NCBI GenBank assembly: GCA_013214945.1
Contig: JABSRT010000004.1
Span: 186,001-250,000 of the forward strand
Length of the DNA stretch: 64,000 nucleotides
Source: Gammaproteobacteria bacterium
GTDB lineage: Bacteria > Pseudomonadota > Gammaproteobacteria > Enterobacterales > Psychrobiaceae
Direction of reading: 5' to 3'
Below are positions 44,055-53,863 of this stretch, in pieces; within the stretch, counting starts at the first letter, position 1, and each line of letters opens with the position of its first letter. Made by a program: the position numbers and the translations under genes. Below the pieces are notes generated by a model. The model was given only the letters and a program-made list of their open reading frames with translations. It ran no database searches and was not told where the DNA came from.

Positions 44055-46217
44055 ATGACGCAGCGTATTAATGTCGGCGAACTCAATGTCGCACAGAGCT
44101 TATTTGATTTTGTTAATCACGAAGCATTACCGGGACTAGGACTGGACCAGAAAAATTTTTGGTTGGCTTTTTCTAAACTAGTAACGCAGTTAGCGCCGCG
44201 AAATGCGCAGTTATTAGCAAAGCGTGAACAATTACAGCATCAAATAGATCAATGGCATCAAGAAAATGACTATGATTTTACTGCGTACAAAGCCTTTTTA
44301 GAGCAAATTGGCTATTTGTTACCTCAAGCAGATGATTTTAAAATTACTACCAGCAATGTTGACCCTGAAATGGCGACAATGGCAGGACCACAATTAGTGG
44401 TGCCGGTGATGAATTCACGATTTGCACTTAATGCCGCCAATGCTCGTTGGGGCTCATTGTATGATGCGCTATATGGTACCGATGCTATTAGCGAAGCCGA
44501 TGGTGCTGAAAAGGGCACAGCTTATAATCCGGTACGTGGTAATAAAGTAATAGCGTTTGGGCGCCAATTGCTCGATACATCAGCCCCGCTGATTAATGCG
44601 AGCCATAAAGATGCGGTGAGTTATCAGATAATTGATGGTGGCTTAAGCGTTAAGCTGAACAACAATGAGCTAACCACTTTAGCTGAGCCAACGCAGTTGG
44701 TTGGTTTTAATGGTGACGCAGCAACGCCAACCGCTATTTTATTAAACAAAAACGGCTTGCACTTAGAAGTGGTGATTGACGCAACCAGCCAAATTGGCCA
44801 AACCGATAAAGCAGCGGTTAGTGACATTTTAGTCGAAGCGGCATTAACTACTATTATGGATTGCGAAGATTCAATTGCTGCTGTCGATGCAGCCGATAAA
44901 GTGACGGTATATCGTAACTGGCTTGGATTAATGAAAGGTGATTTAACCCAGGAGATGACCAAAGGCGGTCAAAGCTTTACCCGTACCTTAAATAGTGACC
45001 GTCACTATAACGATCCACAAGGCAATGACATTAGCCTTAAGGGCCGTAGTTTGATGTTTGTCCGTAATGTTGGCCACTTGATGACCAACGAAGCGATTAT
45101 AGATAATGCTGGCAACGAAGTGCCTGAAGGTATTTTAGATGCAATGATGACCTCATTAATTTCGTTGCATGATGTTCAGGGCAATGGCCGTTTTAGCAAT
45201 ACCACTACCGGCTCTATTTACATTGTTAAGCCGAAAATGCATGGCCCCGAAGAAGTGGCTTTTGCTAACGACTTATTTAATGCGGTTGAAGATATTTTAG
45301 GGGTGGCACGTTTTACGATTAAAATGGGCATTATGGATGAAGAGCGCAGAACCACGGTTAACCTAAAACAATGTATCGCTGCCGCAGCACAACGCGTCGT
45401 ATTTATTAATACTGGCTTTTTAGACCGTACTGGCGATGAAATCCATACGTCAATGGAAGCTGGGCCAATGATCCGCAAAGGCGAAATGAAAGCGGCTCCT
45501 TGGATTAGCGCGTACGAAAACTGGAATGTTGATACCGGACTTGCTTGTGGTCTTAGTGGCAAAGCGCAAATAGGTAAGGGCATGTGGGCGATACCGGATC
45601 AAATGGCTAATATGTTGGAGGTGAAAATTGCGCATCCCTTAGCGGGTGCTAATACCGCTTGGGTGCCTTCACCAACGGCAGCAGTATTACATGCACTGCA
45701 TTATCATCAGGTCGATGTTTTTGCGCAGCAGCAGCAATTAATGCAACGAGAAGTCGCCAATATTGATGATATATTGTCGATTCCGCTGGCGACTAATCCA
45801 AATTGGACCAGTCAAGAGATTGAGCAAGAGCTAGACAACAACGCGCAAGGTATTTTGGGTTATGTGGTGCGTTGGGTCGATGCTGGCATTGGCTGTTCAA
45901 AAGTACCAGACATTAACAATGTTGGCTTGATGGAAGATCGCGCAACCTTGCGAATATCTTCTCAGCATATGGCTAATTGGCTCCATCATGACATTTGCAG
46001 CAAAGAGCAAGTGCTGGCGTCGATGAAAAAGATGGCGCTAGTGGTGGATAAGCAAAACAGTGGTGACCCAACTTATCAAGCAATGGCTACTGATTTTGAA
46101 AACAATATTGCATTTCAAGCGGCTTGCGAATTAGTGTTTGAAGGACGAAAGCAGCCTAGCGGTTACACTGAACCCGTGTTGCATCGCTGCCGGATTCAAG
46201 CCAAAGCTGCACAGTAA
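44055..46217 (+). CDS. glcB: Malate synthase G
   Basis: Malate synthase G condenses glyoxylate with acetyl-CoA to malate. The 720-residue length and TIM-barrel insert pattern are those of the G isoform rather than the approximately 530-residue AceB. Visible motifs are [31 protein letters not shown] (glyoxylate-site Arg) and [14 protein letters not shown]. The C-terminal helical plug follows [28 protein letters not shown] 44055 has GAGG seven bases upstream; TTG 44043 is less likely. No aceA is adjacent, so glyoxylate may come from glycolate or from an isocitrate lyase elsewhere. Confidence 0.96.
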   Translation: MTQRINVGELNVAQSLFDFVNHEALPGLGLDQKNFWLAFSKLVTQLAPRNAQLLAKREQLQHQIDQWHQENDYDFTAYKAFLEQIGYLLPQADDFKITTSNVDPEMATMAGPQLVVPVMNSRFALNAANARWGSLYDALYGTDAISEADGAEKGTAYNPVRGNKVIAFGRQLLDTSAPLINASHKDAVSYQIIDGGLSVKLNNNELTTLAEPTQLVGFNGDAATPTAILLNKNGLHLEVVIDATSQIGQTDKAAVSDILVEAALTTIMDCEDSIAAVDAADKVTVYRNWLGLMKGDLTQEMTKGGQSFTRTLNSDRHYNDPQGNDISLKGRSLMFVRNVGHLMTNEAIIDNAGNEVPEGILDAMMTSLISLHDVQGNGRFSNTTTGSIYIVKPKMHGPEEVAFANDLFNAVEDILGVARFTIKMGIMDEERRTTVNLKQCIAAAAQRVVFINTGFLDRTGDEIHTSMEAGPMIRKGEMKAAPWISAYENWNVDTGLACGLSGKAQIGKGMWAIPDQMANMLEVKIAHPLAGANTAWVPSPTAAVLHALHYHQVDVFAQQQQLMQREVANIDDILSIPLATNPNWTSQEIEQELDNNAQGILGYVVRWVDAGIGCSKVPDINNVGLMEDRATLRISSQHMANWLHHDICSKEQVLASMKKMALVVDKQNSGDPTYQAMATDFENNIAFQAACELVFEGRKQPSGYTEPVLHRCRIQAKAAQ

Positions 46218-46233
46218 AAGCGGCGAGTAATCA

Positions 46234-46279
46234 CAATGAGATAGCCCGTGAAGTCAATGCCTCACGGGCTATGTCATTG
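46234..46279. terminator. Long hairpin between convergent glcB and def
   Basis: ATAGCCCGTGA (46241-46251) pairs perfectly with TCACGGGCTAT (46262-46272). Six further pairs (46234-46239 with 46274-46279) follow after one mismatch. The T-run is poor on the plus strand, but the stem strength and convergent position support termination on both strands. Confidence 0.7.
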
Positions 46280-46306
46280 TTGCAATAAAAAGTGGACATT
46301 GCGCAC

Positions 46307-46834
46307 TTAAGTGACAAACTGGCGGGCCCACTCGCTTTCGCTATACAAATCTTTAGTTGATTCAAGTCGATCAATAAAGGTTAAACCGTCAAGGTGGTCG
46401 AGTTCGTGTTGAAATATCCGGGCCACAAAACCACTGTAATGGCGGTTATGCGCTTGGCCATGACGGTCAAGGTAGCTAACTTCAATTTGATTATACCTTG
46501 GCACCAGTCCGCGTAAGGCCGGCACACTTAAGCAGCCTTCCCAATCTTTTTGCTGTTGCTCACCAACGCTGACTAGGCGGGGATTAATCATTACTGTCGG
46601 GCTCATTAAAGGCGCGTCAGGATAGCGAACATTGGGACGTGAACATACGACAAAGATCCGTTTACTGTGGTGGACCTGTGGGGCTGCAATGCCGACGCCA
46701 TCGAGCGCAACCACGGTGCTTAACAAGTCGTCGATTAGTTGTTGAATATCGTGATTCGCTATCTTGGTGACTGGTTGCGCTATTTGGCGTAAAACAGGGT
46801 CGCCTAATTTAGCAATAGGTAACTGATTTTGCAT
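46307..46834 (-). CDS. def: Peptide deformylase
   Basis: Def removes the N-formyl group from nascent proteins. The 175-residue form begins MQNQLPIAKLGDPVLRQ, aligning with family starts. Motif 1 GVGIAAPQ is at 46-53, motif 2 EGCLSVP has metal ligand C101, and motif 3 QHELDHLDG has H143, E144 and H147. A longer frame reaches TTG 46885, but its extra 17 residues are not family-like and lack a ribosome binding site. The usual partner fmt is not adjacent, so this may be a second deformylase. The gene is divergent from gph. Confidence 0.9.
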   Translation of the reverse strand: MQNQLPIAKLGDPVLRQIAQPVTKIANHDIQQLIDDLLSTVVALDGVGIAAPQVHHSKRIFVVCSRPNVRYPDAPLMSPTVMINPRLVSVGEQQQKDWEGCLSVPALRGLVPRYNQIEVSYLDRHGQAHNRHYSGFVARIFQHELDHLDGLTFIDRLESTKDLYSESEWARQFVT

Positions 46835-46909
46835 AAAAGTTCTGTCGTTAGCTGAGTGGTTTTTGACCATATCATCATTGCGCAAATTTTGTTACCACTA
46901 AAGTTAATG

Positions 46910-46937
46910 TGAACATTGGCAGTACAATTGATACTAT
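46910..46937 (+). promoter_or_regulatory. Weak candidate promoter of gph
   Basis: TGAACA (46910-46915), 16 bases, then TACTAT (46932-46937). The TTG start of gph is 36 bases further, with GAGGA as ribosome binding site. Confidence 0.35.
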
Positions 46938-46972
46938 AGCCACCATTAGATGATTTACCCGAGGATTACCCG

Positions 46973-47680
46973 TTGCAGTTTCAGGACAAACAAGTATTAC
47001 TATTTGATTTAGATGGCACTTTAGTTGATAGCGCGCCTGATTTAGCGCTGGCAATTAACGATATGTTAGGGCAGTTGGGACGTGAAACTTTCAGTGAGCA
47101 GACCATTCGTAATTGGGTTGGCAACGGCGCTCAAGTGTTAGTTCAGCGCGCATTAGCTGGCAATGCCGATAGTTCGATTAACGTCGAACCGCAAATGCTT
47201 GAATCGGCGTTAGCACTATTTTTGGCCAGTTACCGGGCCAATGTTTGTGTTACAACGGTCTTATATCCTGGGGTGCTAGAGACGCTAAAGTTACTCAAGT
47301 CACAAGGTTATCGTCTGGCTGTCATTACCAATAAACCTGAATGTTTTATTGCACCAATTCTTGAAGGTTTAGCAATTAATCATTACTTTGAACTGATTAT
47401 TGGTGGCGATACGTTAGCGAAACGTAAACCAGATCCGTTGCAGCTGCAGCATGCTTGTCAGCAGCTTAAAGTCAGCCATGAGCAATGTGTGATGGTCGGA
47501 GATTCTAAAAATGATATTTTGGCGGCTCAGGCGGCTAACATTCAATCGGTTGGCTTAACTTATGGTTATAACTACGGGGAAGATATTGCGTTATACCAGC
47601 CCGATTTAGTGCTGCAAGATTTTGCGCAATTAAGCGCTGCCCTACAATGCACTGCCGGAGCGCTCAATGGCCAAATTTAA
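46973..47680 (+). CDS. gph: Phosphoglycolate phosphatase (HAD family)
   Basis: This 235-residue HAD hydrolase has nucleophile D12 and general acid D14 in LFDLDGTLVDS, the Ser/Thr and Lys motifs ITNKPE and KPDPLQL, and the acidic VGDSKND. It is predicted to dephosphorylate 2-phosphoglycolate; other small phosphate substrates are possible in this family. The start codon is TTG 46973, supported by GAGGA eight bases upstream. Its last 14 bases overlap the DUF2956 gene in another frame. Confidence 0.86.
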   Translation: MQFQDKQVLLFDLDGTLVDSAPDLALAINDMLGQLGRETFSEQTIRNWVGNGAQVLVQRALAGNADSSINVEPQMLESALALFLASYRANVCVTTVLYPGVLETLKLLKSQGYRLAVITNKPECFIAPILEGLAINHYFELIIGGDTLAKRKPDPLQLQHACQQLKVSHEQCVMVGDSKNDILAAQAANIQSVGLTYGYNYGEDIALYQPDLVLQDFAQLSAALQCTAGALNGQI

Positions 47681-48002
47681 TAAAAAGCAGCCAGTGTCCG
47701 AAGAAGTTGTTAACGACGCACTGGGCATGGCTAAAGCGACCCAAAAGCCGGGCCAAACCAAAGAGCAAACGAAGTTAATTGCTCAAGGCATTCAAAAAGG
47801 TATTGAACAATATAAAAAGCAGCACAAAGTTAAAGTGCGTCAACAAGACAAACTGCGAAAGAAACGTCAAGAGCCCAGTGCTGAGGCTGTTGCTGAAGAA
47901 CCAATCGTTGTCTCCAACACAATTAGCTGGACGCCTTGGGTATTGCTGGGCTTATCTTGGCTTGGTTTTGCGCTAACTATTTGGCTTAAGCCCGGAGCAT
48001 AA
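47667..48002 (+). CDS. DUF2956 family small membrane protein
   Basis: This 111-residue protein has a highly charged N-terminal helix (KFNKKQPVSEEVVNDALGMAK, then GQTKEQTKLIAQGIQKGIEQYKKQ) and one C-terminal membrane helix (WTPWVLLGLSWLGFALTIWL, about 88-107). It is therefore tail-anchored. The DUF2956 family is restricted mainly to gammaproteobacteria such as Vibrio and Shewanella and has no known function. It overlaps gph by 14 bases and is followed three bases later by an EamA transporter, forming a gph-DUF2956-eamA unit. Confidence 0.83.
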   Translation: MAKFNKKQPVSEEVVNDALGMAKATQKPGQTKEQTKLIAQGIQKGIEQYKKQHKVKVRQQDKLRKKRQEPSAEAVAEEPIVVSNTISWTPWVLLGLSWLGFALTIWLKPGA

Positions 48003-48005
48003 TTA

Positions 48006-48887
48006 ATGTTGTGGATTTTCTTCACTTTATTCGCTGCATTTATGCAGTCTTGGCGTAATGCATTTCAGAGTTTTCTCAGTAAAGAAGTGAAAGTAGCAGG
48101 GGTTACACTGGCCCGGTTTATATGGGCTAGCCCATTGGCAGCGATCTACCTTGGCGCTTTATATTGGTGGCAGCCTGCGCAACTGCCAGACTTTAATGCC
48201 AAGTTTTTACTGTTTATTGGTGGCGCCTCGTTGGCGCAAATTCTTGCAACAGCGTTAATGGTCCGGTTATTTAAGCTCAACAACTTTGCGATTGGCGCTG
48301 GGCTGGCTAAAAGTGAAGCGATAGTCGCGGCGATTTTAGGCACGATATTTTTCGGTACATCATTAACTTTGCTTGGCTGGGGCGGGGTATTGGTCGGTGG
48401 TTTTGCGATATTATTGATGAGCAGTAATAAAGCTGGCGGCCTGCGAAGCTTGTCATGGCAAACGTTTTTACTTGGCGTTGCTTGTGGCACTGCGTTTGCG
48501 CTAACTTCGTTGTGGGTACGTGAAGCGAGTTTAACCCAAGACTTACCGGTGCTGCATCGTGCTGCTTGGGTTCTATTACTGGTTATTTCACTGCAAACGG
48601 TTATCTTATTGCTGTACTTAGCCGTTAAAGACCGCGCAACGATTCACGCATTATGGCAACGACCAAAGTTAACCGTATTAACGAGTGTTACTAGCTGCTT
48701 GGGTTCAATTGGTTGGTTTAGTGCAATGTCAATTCAAGCGGTGCCCTATGTCAAAACGCTAGGTCAGGTAGAGGTGTTTTTCATGATGCTTATCACGACC
48801 TTTTGGCTTAAAGAAAAGATCAAAATAAAAGACGGCATCGGTTTAATGCTCATTGCACTAGCAGCGACTATGGTGATGTGGACCTAA
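48006..48887 (+). CDS. EamA/DMT-family transporter
   Basis: This 293-residue membrane protein has about ten helices in two EamA repeats. The first is seen in LARFIWASPLAAIYL and the helix-rich GLAKSEAIVAAILGTIFFG. The second ends in YVKTLGQVEVFFMMLITTFWLKEKI. The family exports metabolites; the substrate is unknown. It starts three bases after the DUF2956 gene. Its TAA stop shares CTAA with the TAG of the convergent ybaM-like gene. Confidence 0.85.
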   Translation: MLWIFFTLFAAFMQSWRNAFQSFLSKEVKVAGVTLARFIWASPLAAIYLGALYWWQPAQLPDFNAKFLLFIGGASLAQILATALMVRLFKLNNFAIGAGLAKSEAIVAAILGTIFFGTSLTLLGWGGVLVGGFAILLMSSNKAGGLRSLSWQTFLLGVACGTAFALTSLWVREASLTQDLPVLHRAAWVLLLVISLQTVILLLYLAVKDRATIHALWQRPKLTVLTSVTSCLGSIGWFSAMSIQAVPYVKTLGQVEVFFMMLITTFWLKEKIKIKDGIGLMLIALAATMVMWT

Positions 48888-49075
48888 CTGTTGTTAGTAG
48901 CAACTTTACTCTTAAAGTCACTAAGCACTATTTCTAAGGCGGCGATGGCCAGTTGGTCATCGACCTGATTCGATTCAAGCAATTGGATTAAATCAACCGC
49001 TAGCTGGATATGCGGCGGCGCTTGTTCAAGTGTTGAAAGGTCAGTTTTGGCATGTTGGGTCATCGTGGTTCTCAT
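48884..49075 (-). CDS. YbaM/RsmS-like small protein (DUF2496)
   Basis: This small protein of 63 residues has a core, LEQAPPHIQLAVDLIQLLESNQVDDQLAIAALEIV, that matches E. coli YbaM, recently named RsmS, proposed to help ribosome maturation. In E. coli the gene also follows priC, and here the ATG 49075 lies one base after the priC stop; an alternative ATG is at 49063. Conserved synteny supports the assignment. The longer frame to 49111 lies inside priC and is rejected. Confidence 0.8.
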   Translation of the reverse strand: MRTTMTQHAKTDLSTLEQAPPHIQLAVDLIQLLESNQVDDQLAIAALEIVLSDFKSKVATNNS

Positions 49076-49076
49076 G

Positions 49077-49736
49077 TTATTTTTTATAGCGTGATACTTT
49101 ACCCGTTTCAAGCAGTTCTATTTTTTGCTCGATAAAGTAAATCGCTTTGCGACATTGACCGAGACGCTGATGCAATTTTAAAATTTCTTGCTGGCGTGCT
49201 AGTTTTTCTTTGATCGGACAAAGGGCTAATTGCTGTTCGAGCTGATTGATTTTTACTTCAAACTTTTGCTGATAGTCGTGATGCTTTGACAGCTCTTGGT
49301 AGAGCGAGACACTATTAGACATCACGTTTTTAGCCAGCCAATTAAAACTACTGCCTTGACGTTGCTGCTTTTTAATCGCCACTTTTTTACGCGTCGCTTT
49401 GTCTTGCTGGTAGGACGTATTACGTTGGTGTTGGCTGGTCAGCGCTTTGCGAATTGCCTGACATTGATCGACCAGTTTATTGCATTGATACTGTAATAAG
49501 CTAGTCGGTGATTTACTCAGGGCTAGTTTTCGAACGTCATCAAGTAATAAGAAGCTTTCGCTGACATAATCACTAAGGTACGGCGATCTCGATTTAAATA
49601 ATTTATCATTAAACAGTGGTCGATGAGCCAAGGTCGGAATTTTACTTTTTTGATCATAGCTCGCGGCTTGCTGGGCTAATTGCGTCAGCAGTTGATCGAT
49701 TTCTCCCAGCTGCTTAATCAAAACCAAGCATTCCAT
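49077..49736 (-). CDS. priC: Primosomal replication protein N'' (PriC-like)
   Basis: This 219-residue, strongly basic, helical protein is predicted to load DnaB at stalled forks in the PriA-independent restart pathway. The identity rests on the C-terminal helix LHQRLGQCRKAIYFIEQKIELLE, the FNDKLF and YVSESFLLLDD segments and the priC-ybaM gene order. PriC proteins diverge widely, so the call is less firm than for enzymes. It starts within the end of the TSUP permease gene (19-base overlap), implying coupled translation. Confidence 0.75.
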   Translation of the reverse strand: MECLVLIKQLGEIDQLLTQLAQQAASYDQKSKIPTLAHRPLFNDKLFKSRSPYLSDYVSESFLLLDDVRKLALSKSPTSLLQYQCNKLVDQCQAIRKALTSQHQRNTSYQQDKATRKKVAIKKQQRQGSSFNWLAKNVMSNSVSLYQELSKHHDYQQKFEVKINQLEQQLALCPIKEKLARQQEILKLHQRLGQCRKAIYFIEQKIELLETGKVSRYKK

Positions 49737-50494
49737 GCTAGTTTGGCACTGATCACCAAAACGACGATAATAAAGAGTGGTCTAATCAATTTACCACCAA
49801 ATTTGATCGCGGTCTGAGCACCAATATAGGCGCCGATCATCAAAAAACCACCCATCAACAAACCGAGTTCGTAATCAACTTGGCCCAAGATCATAAAGGT
49901 TACTAAGGCCGTGGCATTACTAACAAAATTCATGGTGCGGGCAACGCCGCTGCTGATTAATAAATCAAATTTGTGGAGGATTTGGGTTGAGACGGTCCAA
50001 AATGCGCCAGTGCCGGGACCGGCAAAACCATCATAAAATCCTAAAATTAACCCTTGTGCTCGCTGTTTAAACTTGAATTTAATACAGTTTTTATCTACTT
50101 TAGTATCAATTGTCTTGCCGGGCTGTTTAAACAAGGTATAGATAGCAGTGCTGATAATAATCAGTGGCAATATTTTTTCTAACCAAGCACCTGATACTAA
50201 GGAGACCGCAACAGCGCCTAATAAGGCGCCAATAAAGGTTGCAATAATACAAGGCAACCACATTTTTGGGTCAAATAATTTGTTACGGTAAAAGGTCAGA
50301 CTCGAGGTTGCAGTACCAAAAGTTGAAGCTAACTTATTGGTGCCCAATACCATGTGAACCGGCAAACCAGAACTTAGCAACGCAGGTACGGTTAATAACC
50401 CCCCGCCACCAACAATGGCGTCAATAAATCCCGCGACAAACGCCGCGCTGGCTAAAATGATTTCCCACGGGATATTTGCTAGTAACTCAAACAT
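49718..50494 (-). CDS. TSUP/TauE-family permease
   Basis: This 258-residue membrane protein has about eight helices. The family motifs are GFIDAIVGGGGLLTVPALL and GTNKLASTFGT in the first half, and the second-half repeat is LGFYDGFAGPGTGAFW. Members export sulfite or other sulfur or organic anions; the substrate is not given by sequence. It lies 26 bases after dinG and overlaps priC. The minus-strand unit is therefore dinG-TSUP-priC-ybaM. Confidence 0.88.
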   Translation of the reverse strand: MFELLANIPWEIILASAAFVAGFIDAIVGGGGLLTVPALLSSGLPVHMVLGTNKLASTFGTATSSLTFYRNKLFDPKMWLPCIIATFIGALLGAVAVSLVSGAWLEKILPLIIISTAIYTLFKQPGKTIDTKVDKNCIKFKFKQRAQGLILGFYDGFAGPGTGAFWTVSTQILHKFDLLISSGVARTMNFVSNATALVTFMILGQVDYELGLLMGGFLMIGAYIGAQTAIKFGGKLIRPLFIIVVLVISAKLAWNAWF

Positions 50495-50520
50495 TAAGAC
50501 ACTTATTTGGCATATTTAAT

Positions 50521-52596
50521 TTATGACTCGATGGTTAATTTGTAAGGGGGTAGTGAGTTAATGAGTGATTTGCCATAGCGTTTTGTCACTAACCGACGGT
50601 CTAGGATGGTAATGGTGCCTTGATCTTGTTCATTACGCAATAAGCGTCCGCAAGATTGAATTAATTTACGTGATGCATCCGGCACAGTTAAGATTAAAAA
50701 GGGATTGCCGTTTTTACTTTTAATATATTCGGCATGTGCTTGCTCAACAGGTGAGTTTGGCACTGCAAAAGGTAATTTGGTGATGATTAAATTCGTTAGG
50801 TAAGCACCCGGTAAATCAAGTCCTTCTGAAAAACTACTGGTCCCAAATAATATACTCGGCAGTTTATTGTCGCATTTATCTTTATGCAACGTTAGCAAGG
50901 CGTTGCGTGACGCTTCGCCCTGAACCAGCAATGACAGATTGTGTTGTTGGCGTAAGTCTTTGGCTACTTGATTCATTTGTCGATAAGATGAAAACAACAC
51001 TAGGGTGGCCATTTTGTCGACCACACGGCGTTTTATCTCACCGACTAGCTCGTCGCCAAATGCGCTATCACTGGGTTCCACGGCAATATTAGCGATAATT
51101 AATTCGCTATTATTTTGAAAATCAAAGGGCGATAATAATTTAATGTATTGGGTGCCATCATTGGTATTTAGACCCGCTGCTTTTCTAAAATTATCAAAAG
51201 AGTCCAGTGCTAATAAGGTGGCAGAGCATAAAATGGCGCCGTGGGCCTGACTCCATAATTTATCTTCGAGAAAGTAACCAACTTCAATTGGAGCTGCGCG
51301 GACAAAATATTCATTTTTGACGGGATCAGTTAATTCGATCCAGCGGACCATCGGCGCACTTTTAGCCGAACTTTTAAAGCTAAGCATTTGCCACAGTTTG
51401 GCTTGGTTTTCCATCCGGTTAAGGTTAGTGCCAATGTCGACAAGCAAGGGCTCTATTTGCCACGGGCTAATTTGGCCGTCTTTGTAGGCTTCTAAAATTA
51501 ACTGGTGGATTTTATTGAGCTGCTTTAGCCCTGATTTACTCGAATTTAAGGTGTTTTCAGCCAAAGTTAGCAATGAGTCGGGTAAAACACCGTGTTCAAA
51601 ACGATGACGACGCTCTTCGTTATTAAATAATTGGCTGTTGGCATTTAACCACTGAGCAATAAGTTTTAAATCACTGGCCAGTTCGTTACTGTGATCGGCC
51701 AGCTTCATTATTGGGCTAATCAGTTGCTGGGTTTTAACCACGGTTGATATTTTCTTGGTCATTAAATCGAGTTTTGATAACCACTCGATAGTCGACAATA
51801 ATGACGACGACGCGCTGGAAAAGCTGCGTGCTTGTTCGGGTAAATGGTGCGCCTCATCGATGACATAAAACATTGAATCGGGTTCGGGTAAAATAGTGCC
51901 ACCACCAAGCTCTAAATCGGCTAATAATAAACTGTGATTGACGATGATAACGTCGAGTTTGTCGATAATATCTCGGGCTTTGTGAAAAGGACATTGCCGA
52001 TGCGCCGCCAGCTGTTTGTTACAGCTAAATTTGTCACTGGCTATTTGCTGCCAAATTAAGTCGTTAATTGGGATTGGCCAGCTATCGCGTTCACCATCCC
52101 ATTTTTTATCAAGCCAGGCCTGCCATAATTTTTCAATCAACTTTAAGTCAGCTGCAGCTGGTTGTTGTGGCCAGAGCATCGCGGTGTCAGACGCTTTCGT
52201 ATCGGCAATGAGTTCTAGCTTGCTGGCACAAATATAGCGTTGACGGCCCTTGACCACACCAAAGGTGAAATTAAGTCGGCTATATTGGCGAAACATCGGT
52301 AAATCTTTGGTTAATAATTGTTCTTGCAGCGCTACGGTAGCGGTTGAAATACACAGTTTTTTACCGCTAGATAATGCCAGGGGGATTGCGCCTAACGAAT
52401 AGGCTAAGGACTTACCCGTGCCAGTACCTGCTTCGATTACCCCAATTCGGCGTTTTTTGTCGTACTCACCAGCCAAGGTTTTAGCGATTTCAGCGACCAT
52501 GTAATTTTGCTCTTTACGCGACACAAAGTTTGGAATTTCGTCACGAAAACTTTTAAAGCAAGCTTGAATTGTTTTTTTTACGTCGGCCGACAGCAT
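50521..52596 (-). CDS. dinG: ATP-dependent DNA helicase DinG
   Basis: DinG is an XPD-like 5'-3' helicase unwinding D- and R-loops. The protein has 691 residues: Walker A EAGTGTGKS at 55-63, DEAHHL box, and motif VI near QSCGRLLRNE. The Fe-S domain shows C123, C192 and C202. By my recollection of E. coli DinG (four Cys, with C-x4-C-x5-C in this stretch), the third Cys is Ala here (A197) and one residue is lost. Cluster binding is therefore doubtful. ATG 52596 (MLSADVKK) aligns with E. coli DinG; the upstream 14-residue extension is not family-like. Confidence 0.9.
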   Translation of the reverse strand: MLSADVKKTIQACFKSFRDEIPNFVSRKEQNYMVAEIAKTLAGEYDKKRRIGVIEAGTGTGKSLAYSLGAIPLALSSGKKLCISTATVALQEQLLTKDLPMFRQYSRLNFTFGVVKGRQRYICASKLELIADTKASDTAMLWPQQPAAADLKLIEKLWQAWLDKKWDGERDSWPIPINDLIWQQIASDKFSCNKQLAAHRQCPFHKARDIIDKLDVIIVNHSLLLADLELGGGTILPEPDSMFYVIDEAHHLPEQARSFSSASSSLLSTIEWLSKLDLMTKKISTVVKTQQLISPIMKLADHSNELASDLKLIAQWLNANSQLFNNEERRHRFEHGVLPDSLLTLAENTLNSSKSGLKQLNKIHQLILEAYKDGQISPWQIEPLLVDIGTNLNRMENQAKLWQMLSFKSSAKSAPMVRWIELTDPVKNEYFVRAAPIEVGYFLEDKLWSQAHGAILCSATLLALDSFDNFRKAAGLNTNDGTQYIKLLSPFDFQNNSELIIANIAVEPSDSAFGDELVGEIKRRVVDKMATLVLFSSYRQMNQVAKDLRQQHNLSLLVQGEASRNALLTLHKDKCDNKLPSILFGTSSFSEGLDLPGAYLTNLIITKLPFAVPNSPVEQAHAEYIKSKNGNPFLILTVPDASRKLIQSCGRLLRNEQDQGTITILDRRLVTKRYGKSLINSLPPYKLTIES

Positions 52597-53077
52597 GCAG
52601 ATACTTAATTTGAAGAGACAGACGCAGAAGCATAGCAATGATGCGGGACTAAAGCTATGAGTGCTATTGAGGAGTGAGCGCTGGACTCGATTAAATCGGG
52701 TTGATAGTCAAAGCCGTCAAGAATCAAAGCAGCTTTATTAATGGCTGTTGAAAATTAAGCGACAGCCTTCGCTGCTCAAATAACAAACGATCATGAGGCT
52801 GTTGTGGTTTTAATTTGACTCAGATGAATAATTTTAGCTAAAAACTATTATTGCGTATTGTTCTCGTTCGCGTTTACGTGTATTTTGTGGCTCTATAATT
52901 AAGATGATGAATATGTGGCAATTTAAGTGGTTGGTCAACACACATTAAGCCAAGTTTAAGTGCCGAGCGACACAGACTAATTAGCCGTCGCTTGATAATA
53001 ATATAGAACAATTTCCGCGGTGATTAATGACGCTAGTTCGACGTTGAGTATCGCAATAATAAATTTGGTTGGGAATT
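52597..53077. other. 481-bp region between dinG and the TonB2 operon
   Basis: Carries several short dyads (for example CGATT-A-AATCG at 52688-52698, and GGCTGT/ACAGCC arms at 52743-52748 and 52762-52767). No gene is evident. Iron control of the TonB operon would need a Fur box here. GATAATAATATA near 52993 is only a poor match. Confidence 0.5.
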
Positions 53078-53863
53078 ATGTCCAAGTTAAATCGAAAAAT
53101 AAATATTAGGCTCGCTGTGGCGAGTATTGCTGTGATGGTTACTTCAACGGTATCAGCAGCGCAAAGCCTTGAGCAGGTCCAACGAACTGACCGTACTATT
53201 ACGCAACGGTCACAAGCATCGCAGGTCAAGGTCGATAAATTATTTGATCAGACTCAGAATCTATTGAACGATTACCGCCAAGTGGTTAGCGAAACCGATG
53301 CTTTGCGTGCTTATAACGATTATGTAGCGGCATTAGTGGCCGATCAGCAGCTTAAATTAGCCGGTATTAACGCGGACATTGACGGCATCGATAAAACGCG
53401 CCAAGGTTTGGTGCCGTTAATGCTTAAGATGATTGATAGCATCGATGAATTTATCGCGTTGGACTTGCCGTTTGAACGTCAAGAGCGCAGCGATCGCATT
53501 AGTTACTTACGCCAGATGATGCTTGACTCTAATGTCAGCACCGCCGAAAAGTATCGCAAGGTGTTAGAAGCTTACCAGATTGAAATGGATGCCGGTCGTT
53601 TCTCGGTGGTCAGTCAAGGCAAGCAGCTAATCGACGGAGTGCAGCTGACAGTGAATAGCTTGCAAGTTGGCCGTATCGCCTTAATTGCCCAAACGCTCGA
53701 TAGCCAAAAAACCTGGTTATGGAACCGTCAACAAAAAGCGTGGCAAGTGCTTGATGATTCTTGGCGCCGACCAATCCGCGAAGCCATTTCTGTGGTACGT
53801 AAAGACAAATCTCCTGAATTAATTCTACTACCGATTGCTGTCGCGACGGAGACTCAACCATGA
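53078..53863 (+). CDS. DUF3450 periplasmic coiled-coil protein of the TonB2 operon
   Basis: This 261-residue protein has a signal peptide (cleaved after VSA/AQ, residue about 27), then a long helical, Gln- and Asp-rich region (30-130) likely to be coiled coil. The DUF3450 core includes RISYLRQMMLDSNVSTAEKYRKVLEAYQIE and WLWNRQQKAWQ. In Vibrio and Shewanella such proteins always precede the TtpC-ExbB2-ExbD2-TonB2 genes. A periplasmic accessory role is inferred from that. ATG 53078 is chosen over TTG 53069. It overlaps the next gene by ATGA. Confidence 0.85.
   Translation: MSKLNRKINIRLAVASIAVMVTSTVSAAQSLEQVQRTDRTITQRSQASQVKVDKLFDQTQNLLNDYRQVVSETDALRAYNDYVAALVADQQLKLAGINADIDGIDKTRQGLVPLMLKMIDSIDEFIALDLPFERQERSDRISYLRQMMLDSNVSTAEKYRKVLEAYQIEMDAGRFSVVSQGKQLIDGVQLTVNSLQVGRIALIAQTLDSQKTWLWNRQQKAWQVLDDSWRRPIREAISVVRKDKSPELILLPIAVATETQP

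Noticed and set aside
52985-53010. Possible Fur box before the TonB2 operon
   Set aside because: GATAATAATATA gives only a half-match to the Fur consensus and its second half is wrong; not enough to call iron control.
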